The translations under genes were made by a program, and so were the position numbers. From contig DATDYQ010000030.1 of NCBI GenBank assembly GCA_035288965.1, positions 1 through 16,774 of the forward strand: DNA of 16,774 nt, given 5' to 3'. Origin of the DNA: DATDYQ01 sp035288965. Its GTDB lineage: Archaea; Nanobdellota; Nanobdellia; SCGC-AAA011-G17; JAGVZF01. Below are positions 14,074 to 16,774 of the stretch, in pieces (within the stretch, counting starts at the first letter, position 1; each line of letters opens with the position of its first letter). The notes below the pieces were generated by a model. The model made no database searches. It was given only the letters and a program-made list of their open reading frames with translations, and was not told the origin of the DNA.

Positions 14074-14409
14074 TTACTTCTTATCAAACCTTTCATTATC
14101 TCTCCCATAACATTTATCCATTACCATTTTCCATGCTTCATCCAGGTTTATGTTATGAGAATTCGCCAGGCAACATAATGTAAAGATTATATCACCAATC
14201 TCATCACTTAGCTTTTTAGTTTCTTCTGTTGATTTTTTCTTTTTAGGGCCATGCATATGGTTAACTTCCCTGGCTAACTCTCCAGTCTCTTCCATTAGTC
14301 TAGCAAGTATCTCATGTGGTTTCCAATATGGGCTTTTAAATTGCCTAGCCCATTCATCAACATCTTTCTGAACTTCATTAAGAGGCATGTAAATAGCATC
14401 ATATACCAT
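14074..14409 (-). CDS. MazG-like nucleotide pyrophosphohydrolase
   Basis: 111-aa all-alpha NTP pyrophosphohydrolase of the single-domain MazG type. The metal-binding motifs are MEETGELAREV (Glu40, Glu41, Glu44) and LSDEIGDIIFTL (Glu70, Asp73), the EExxE and ExxD pair of the family. It hydrolyses nucleoside triphosphates to monophosphate and pyrophosphate, often clearing damaged nucleotides or acting in stress. The C-terminus NERFDKK is typical. ATTATAATT-like sequence before the ATG at 14409 suggests its own leaderless transcript; the alternative Met8 is less well placed. It lies near a Nudix gene of related housekeeping role. Confidence 0.88.
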   Translation of the reverse strand: MVYDAIYMPLNEVQKDVDEWARQFKSPYWKPHEILARLMEETGELAREVNHMHGPKKKKSTEETKKLSDEIGDIIFTLCCLANSHNINLDEAWKMVMDKCYGRDNERFDKK

Positions 14410-14455
14410 TATAAAACAATTTCTGAATTATAATGATATCTTTATGAAATAATCA

Positions 14456-14896
14456 TTACAGAAAATTGTCTAAAGAGCTTTTCAATCTTTCATCTGCTTT
14501 TTTTAAAATTTCTTTAGAGTTTTTATGTGTCAATAACTTTAAGGCTTCATCATAAGGACACCATCTAAATTCATCATGTTCGCTTGATAATATGGCTTTT
14601 TCTTCATCTGTTTTGCCTAAATAGAAAATTATTTCTTTAGAGATTGTATTACCTTCTCTTCTATAAAATAGATTTATTTTTTCCCTGAAGTTTTTGATTA
14701 AGATAAATTTTGAAATGCCTGTTTCTTCTTTTAGCTCCCTTTTTAATGTTCCTAACTCGTTTTCATTAATCTCTACATTGCCCTTTGGAAAATCCCAACT
14801 CTCTCTGAAATGATCGTTTGCCTTTCTGTGCAGTAGCAAGTATCTAATACAATGATTCTTATTTGACAGGATTATACCAACTGACTTTTCTTTCAT
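14456..14896 (-). CDS. Nudix hydrolase, Ap4A-hydrolase type
   Basis: 146-aa Nudix pyrophosphohydrolase. The 23-residue Nudix box spans residues 39-61 (G-x5-E-x7-REL-x-EETGI), preceded by SWDFPKGN, as in bis(5'-nucleosyl)-tetraphosphatases (NUDT2 type). The C-terminal SSEHDEFRWCPYDEALKLL followed by a helix with Lys-rich end also matches that group. Likely substrates are diadenosine tetraphosphate or capped/damaged nucleotides. It is read toward the MazG gene, 46 nt away, and divergently from the unknown gene at 14933 across only 36 bp holding both promoters. Confidence 0.88.
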   Translation of the reverse strand: MKEKSVGIILSNKNHCIRYLLLHRKANDHFRESWDFPKGNVEINENELGTLKRELKEETGISKFILIKNFREKINLFYRREGNTISKEIIFYLGKTDEEKAILSSEHDEFRWCPYDEALKLLTHKNSKEILKKADERLKSSLDNFL

Positions 14897-14932
14897 AGAA
14901 ATATTTATATCTTAGTAAATTTAAATATATCC
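14897..14932. promoter_or_regulatory. Compact divergent promoter pair
   Basis: Only 36 bp separate two divergent starts. ATATTTATAT at 14901-14910 stands 23-32 nt before the plus-strand ATG at 14933; minus-strand ATATATTTAA at 14921-14930 stands 25-34 nt before the Nudix ATG at 14896. Each TATA-like box lies inside the other's initiation region, so the two genes probably compete for transcription. Confidence 0.5.
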
Positions 14933-15241
14933 ATGTTGAGGAAGATAACCTATATCTTTTCATTGAAAAAAATTTACGATGATTTGTTCATATTATTTCT
15001 GAAAAATGAGGTATATTATGATTTTAAGATAACAACTGATATTATCGGAGAAAGTGATGGAAAAATACCTGGCTCAGAACAGCCAGAAGCCTTGATCAGC
15101 ATATTAGACTCTCTTAAGGAAAAATATAAACCTAATGGAGAATGTTCCTGCCTGATTTTCCCAAATATTTCCAAAGACCTGAAAGATGAGTATAATCGTG
15201 CTCATGAAAGGATTTGCTGCCTGTTATACAGAAGTTCTTAA
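14933..15241 (+). CDS. Hypothetical protein, 102 aa
   Basis: I do not recognise this 102-aa protein. The first 30 residues are hydrophobic and aromatic (ITYIFSLKKIYDDLFILFLK) but too charged for a clear membrane helix. The rest is polar, with a Gly/Pro-rich turn (DGKIPGSEQPEALISILD) and four cysteines in the second half (GECSCLIF; RICCLLY). The paired cysteines could bind metal or form a disulfide. It is soluble by appearance and transcribed alone. The 1.37-kb mobile element has inserted just 9 nt after its stop codon, leaving the gene intact. Confidence 0.6.
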   Translation: MLRKITYIFSLKKIYDDLFILFLKNEVYYDFKITTDIIGESDGKIPGSEQPEALISILDSLKEKYKPNGECSCLIFPNISKDLKDEYNRAHERICCLLYRSS

Positions 15242-15249
15242 GAGATACT

Positions 15250-15258
15250 CTAATCAGC
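15250..15258 (+). repeat. Left copy of a 9-bp direct repeat (target duplication)
   Basis: CTAATCAGC, repeated identically at 16629-16637. The two copies abut the ends of the inverted repeats of the element between them, as expected of a target-site duplication. Confidence 0.75.
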
Positions 15259-15260
15259 GT

Positions 15261-15322
15261 CTTTGTGTAAATAGTCTCGATAAATGCTGACTTTATACAC
15301 AGTTTAGAGACTTTTTACACAG
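15261..15322. repeat. Left-end motif array
   Basis: Three copies of the 14-bp motif: minus-strand GACTATTTACACAAAG at 15261-15276, and plus-strand GACTTTATACACAG at 15289-15302 and GACTTTTTACACAG at 15309-15322. The last two are exactly 20 bp apart and inverted relative to the first. Such phased short repeats are typical of recombinase or replication-protein binding sites. The array ends 2 nt before the stop of the first internal gene. Confidence 0.65.
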
Positions 15323-15324
15323 GA

Positions 15325-15558
15325 TTAAGTCTTTATTTTTGTTCTTCTTCCAATCCCTTTTTTATCGTAGTTTTCAAAAGCCATTTTTACAAATTCTTCT
15401 TCTGAAAAATCAGGGATATGAGCCGTCTTTTGCCAACAAAAAGGACAATATAACATATAGCACTCTCGCCCATCTTCATGCTTTAAGGTTTTCATATAAA
15501 GCCAAAGATGGTTTTTACAGGGCGGTATTTGTTTTCCAGTGTCAATGTCGGTTGTCAT
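15325..15558 (-). CDS. Zinc-ribbon-like small protein, 77 aa
   Basis: 77-aa element-borne protein. CKNH (14-17, Cys and His) and YCPFC (38-42) make a Cx2H...Cx2C pattern, so a zinc ribbon is likely, with aromatic core residues (LWLYMKTLK; YMLYCPFCW). The C-terminus is basic (KKGIGRRTKIKT). It might bind nucleic acid or a nuclease partner. It overlaps the preceding gene by ATGA (15555-15558), implying coupled translation. No named family is recognised; similar small CxxC proteins are common in archaeal viruses and plasmids. Confidence 0.6.
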   Translation of the reverse strand: MTTDIDTGKQIPPCKNHLWLYMKTLKHEDGRECYMLYCPFCWQKTAHIPDFSEEEFVKMAFENYDKKGIGRRTKIKT

Positions 15559-15725
15559 CTTCCTTTACACCATTCACACGTTTCTTTAGGGCAATCACCA
15601 TTTAATAATTTAATCGCTCTGTTAAACAAAAATTCTGCATGGGCAATATCTATTTTCATCTTTACTAATTCATTCTTAAAATTATTAAGTAAGTCCAAAG
15701 CGATATTCTTTAACTTGTCTTCCAT
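15555..15725 (-). CDS. Small Cys-rich helical protein, 56 aa
   Basis: 56-aa protein beginning MEDKLKNIALDLLNNFKNEL, two amphipathic helices, then a short C-terminal cysteine cluster GDCPKETCEWCKGR (Cx4Cx2C). The ATG at 15725 is preferred over a TTG at 15746 because a TATA-like sequence, minus-strand CTTATTATT at 15747-15755, lies 22-30 nt before it. Its stop overlaps the start of the zinc-ribbon-like gene. Three cysteines, with perhaps one more ligand, may bind zinc as a dimer. It resembles no family I know. Confidence 0.55.
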   Translation of the reverse strand: MEDKLKNIALDLLNNFKNELVKMKIDIAHAEFLFNRAIKLLNGDCPKETCEWCKGR

Positions 15726-15754
15726 GTTAACCCCGAAAATAATCAAATAATAAG

Positions 15755-15762
15755 CTATTTAA
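15755..15762 (+). promoter_or_regulatory. TATA-like box for the gene at 15785
   Basis: TATTTAAG lies 23-30 nt before the ATG at 15785. It implies leaderless initiation at 15785, not at the TTG further downstream, and so places the following TGA inside the coding region. Confidence 0.45.
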
Positions 15763-15784
15763 GGTTTTTGAACTTAAAAATAGC

Positions 15785-16138
15785 ATGGAAGAAATCGTAA
15801 GAATTAAAGCAGATTGAGATGTAAATAATTCTACTTCTTTAACTCGTGAGTTGTATAAATATGTTGCAAGAGGAAATATTAAGTTTGAATTAAAAGCAAA
15901 TAAAGGTTCAATATTAACAGATATATCAATAAGTGTAATTGGCAGTGTTGTAGGAGATTTTGTCTATAAATTAATAGAATTTATTTTCAAAAAATTGAAA
16001 AAAGAGAAAGAGATGGGTAGAAATATAAAACCAGTAAAAATTATTACCACAAGAGATGAGTATATAGTTACAGGGGATAGAGAAAGTAAGATACCAAATG
16101 AACTTAAGGACAAATTAATAGAAGAAGAAAGAAATTAA
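15785..16138 (+). pseudogene. Element gene with in-frame TGA at codon 11
   Basis: From the ATG at 15785, preceded by a good TATA-like box, the frame reads MEEIVRIKAD, TGA (15815-15817), then DVNNSTSLTRELYKYVARGN and continues open to TAA at 16138, 117 residues in all. The text around the stop is protein-like on both sides, so the TGA looks like a point mutation (from Trp TGG, Arg CGA or Gly GGA) and not a true start boundary. If translation instead begins at TTG 15851 the product is 95 aa. It has a hydrophobic middle (SISVIGSVVGDFVYKLIEFIF), then a Lys-rich stretch and a charged C-terminus. No family is recognised. The next gene follows after 1 nt. Confidence 0.55.
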
Positions 16139-16139
16139 A

Positions 16140-16295
16140 ATGGTATCTTTAGGTTTCTATCTAAAATATATCGGCTTAGGCTTACTTGTAGCAGGAGCAA
16201 TAGGTCACATCTGGAAAGGTTATAATTCTAATGTGTTAGGTTTATATATTCTTGGAGCTTTACTTTTTATAAGCGGGTTAATTAGAAAAACTTAA
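16140..16295 (+). CDS. Two-helix small membrane protein, 51 aa
   Basis: 51-aa frame MVSLGFYLKYIGLGLLVAGA ... ISGLIRKT, starting 1 nt after the preceding stop and ending with TAA at 16293-16295. It has two glycine-rich transmembrane helices (about residues 8-23 and 33-48) joined by a short loop with HIWKGYNSN. Tight coupling to the upstream gene, which also has a hydrophobic segment, suggests a membrane-associated pair, as in small toxin, holin-like or immunity proteins of mobile elements; this is inference. Confidence 0.6.
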   Translation: MVSLGFYLKYIGLGLLVAGAIGHIWKGYNSNVLGLYILGALLFISGLIRKT

Positions 16296-16326
16296 ATTCT
16301 TGTAAATCTTAGTATTTATAGACAAA

Positions 16327-16560
16327 ATGGCTAAAATTTATACAAATAGAAAGGGATACAAAATCTTTGCTAATTCTGGTAAATCAGTCCATAGATGGAT
16401 GGCGGAAAAGAAATTAGGAAGACCATTGAAAAGCAATGAAGTTGTTCACCATAGAGATGAAGATAAAGGCAACTTTAGAATGGGAAATCTTGGGGTAATA
16501 AGCAGAAGTTTCCATGCAAAATTACATAATAAGAAAAAAAACGGTAAATGGTTTTGGTAA
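16327..16560 (+). CDS. Small HNH endonuclease (HNH_3 type)
   Basis: 77-aa protein with the homing-type HNH fold: SVHRWMAEKKLGRPLKSNEV, then VHHRDEDKGNFRMGNL with the catalytic HH and structural Asn, and a closing SFHAKLH. The pattern HR...VHH.D.dk.NfR..NL...sfHa.lH matches HNH_3 nucleases of phage and group I intron type. It is much shorter than most homing enzymes and has no separate DNA-recognition domain, so it may nick DNA with help from the zinc-ribbon-like proteins of the element. It ends 12 nt before the right-end motif array. It may serve spread of the element, but is not a known transposase. Confidence 0.85.
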   Translation: MAKIYTNRKGYKIFANSGKSVHRWMAEKKLGRPLKSNEVVHHRDEDKGNFRMGNLGVISRSFHAKLHNKKKNGKWFW

Positions 16561-16572
16561 ATTAAAAATAAT

Positions 16573-16624
16573 TACTTTTTACACAACTTAATTACTTTAT
16601 ACACAAAAAAGACTTAATACACAA
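16573..16624. repeat. Right-end motif array
   Basis: Three same-direction copies of the motif: TACTTTTTACACAA (16573-16586), TACTTTATACACAA (16593-16606) and GACTTAATACACAA (16611-16624), spaced 20 and 18 bp, about two helical turns. The outermost is part of the terminal inverted repeat. In the left array two of three copies point the other way relative to the element end. Confidence 0.65.
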
Positions 16625-16628
16625 AGAC

Positions 16629-16637
16629 CTAATCAGC
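16629..16637 (+). repeat. Right copy of the 9-bp direct repeat
   Basis: CTAATCAGC, identical to 15250-15258, directly after the inverted repeat TACACAAAGAC. Confidence 0.75.
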
Positions 16638-16642
16638 AAAAC

Positions 16643-16651
16643 ATTTATAAA
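16643..16651 (+). promoter_or_regulatory. TATA-like box for the PAC2-family gene
   Basis: ATTTATAAA lies 32-40 nt before the ATG at 16683 and only 6 nt right of the direct repeat, so the insertion left this core promoter intact but replaced whatever lay upstream. Confidence 0.4.
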
Positions 16652-16682
16652 GAACTTAGCTTTTTATTTAAATTGAAAAAAG

Positions 16683-16774
16683 ATGGAACTTAAATTAGAC
16701 AAAAAACCTAAAAATCCTATAATAATTGAAGGATTTCCGGGATTTGGTTTTGTAGGGACAATAGCAACTGAATT
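16683..16774 (+). CDS. PAC2-family proteasome assembly chaperone homologue, 5' end only
   Basis: The window ends 30 codons into this gene. The opening MELKLDKKPKNPIIIEGFPG and FGFVGTIATE match the N-terminus of the PAC2/COG2047-like ATP-grasp-superfamily proteins annotated as proteasome assembly chaperones in archaea. The hallmark is IEGFPGFGFVG. In archaea these are small homologues of eukaryotic PAC2 and are thought to help build the 20S proteasome, although this is not shown for most. It sits 45 nt after the mobile element, which may have altered its upstream regulatory sequence. Confidence 0.75.
   Translation, partial: MELKLDKKPKNPIIIEGFPGFGFVGTIATE

Larger units (their letters stand above)
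15259..16628. mobile_element. 1,370-bp transposon-like element without recognisable transposase
   Basis: The segment begins GTCTTTGTGTA (15259-15269) and ends with its exact reverse complement TACACAAAGAC (16618-16628), and is bordered on both sides by the 9-bp direct repeat CTAATCAGC. Each end also carries three copies of a 14-bp motif close to GACTTTWTACACAR, an arrangement reminiscent of multi-site transposon ends such as Tn7 or Mu. Inside are five small genes: two minus-strand cysteine-rich proteins, a broken plus-strand gene, a two-helix membrane protein and an HNH nuclease. No DDE, serine or tyrosine recombinase is seen, so it is probably moved in trans or through an unrecognised enzyme. 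The 9-bp duplication suggests DDE-type transposition; the family is unknown. Insertion lies between an unknown gene and the PAC2-like gene and breaks neither. Confidence 0.72.

Noticed and set aside
15785..16138. TGA read as Trp or Gly throughout (alternative code)
   Set aside because: TGA correctly ends VKOR, the DoxX gene, the Lrp-type regulator and the 56-aa element gene, several in tight ATGA overlaps.
16327..16560. IS200/IS605 or TnpB/IscB-type element
   Set aside because: Those make no target duplication and have no inverted terminal repeats of this sort; the HNH protein is a short HNH_3 type without a RuvC domain.
15261..16624. CRISPR array
   Set aside because: The repeats are only about 14 bp, diverged, differ in orientation, are spaced by 4-6 bp and lie in two groups 1.25 kb apart; no cas gene is present.

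Overview
The window looks like chromosomal DNA from a small-genome, AT-rich archaeon, most likely a DPANN-type lineage (Woesearchaeota/Pacearchaeota-like; lineage inferred, not shown). The evidence is an archaeal-type YchF GTPase with a TGS domain, a TrmB regulator, a tandem Lrp/AsnC regulator, a PAC2-type proteasome assembly chaperone homologue at the right edge, and many genes with a TATA-like box about 22-34 nt before the ATG and no Shine-Dalgarno, as in leaderless archaeal transcripts. No rRNA, tRNA or CRISPR array was seen.

Layout. 1-182: a leader with competing hairpins. 183-1801 (+): a small unknown protein and YchF. 1872-2603 (-): TrmB regulator, divergent from an unknown gene at 2701 that appears frameshifted near 3195. 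7473-3365 (-): two tandem-domain regulators (Lrp x2, winged helix x2), then a tightly packed membrane thiol-redox operon: two DoxX-like proteins, VKOR, a lipoprotein thioredoxin, a 46-aa protein and CcdA. 7588-8840 (+): a metallo-beta-lactamase-fold hydrolase broken by an in-frame TAG beside its active-site Asp, then a DUF1523-like membrane-anchored protein. 10585-8888 (-): PolX DNA polymerase with PHP nuclease domain. 13969-10944 (-): a four-gene operon of D-Ala-D-Ala-ligase-like ATP-grasp, DapF-fold epimerase, GNAT acetyltransferase and VanX-type dipeptidase. 14896-14074 (-): Nudix and MazG housekeeping pyrophosphohydrolases. 14933-15241 (+): unknown protein. 15259-16628: a 1,370-bp insertion flanked by a 9-bp direct repeat, with 11-bp terminal inverted repeats, three copies of a 14-bp motif at each end, and five small genes including an HNH nuclease but no recognisable transposase. 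16683-end (+): start of the PAC2-family gene.

The two most interesting systems are the D-amino-acid dipeptide operon and the 1.37-kb element. In the epimerase both catalytic Cys are kept, but the four residues that in true DapF hold the distal carboxylate of diaminopimelate all appear replaced, so it probably racemises another amino acid that the ligase joins into a dipeptide and the VanX-like enzyme cleaves. The element has well-formed ends and a target duplication but must be moved in trans or by an unrecognised enzyme. Three genes in the window (near 3195, 8221 and 15815) appear broken, through real decay, recoding or sequence error.
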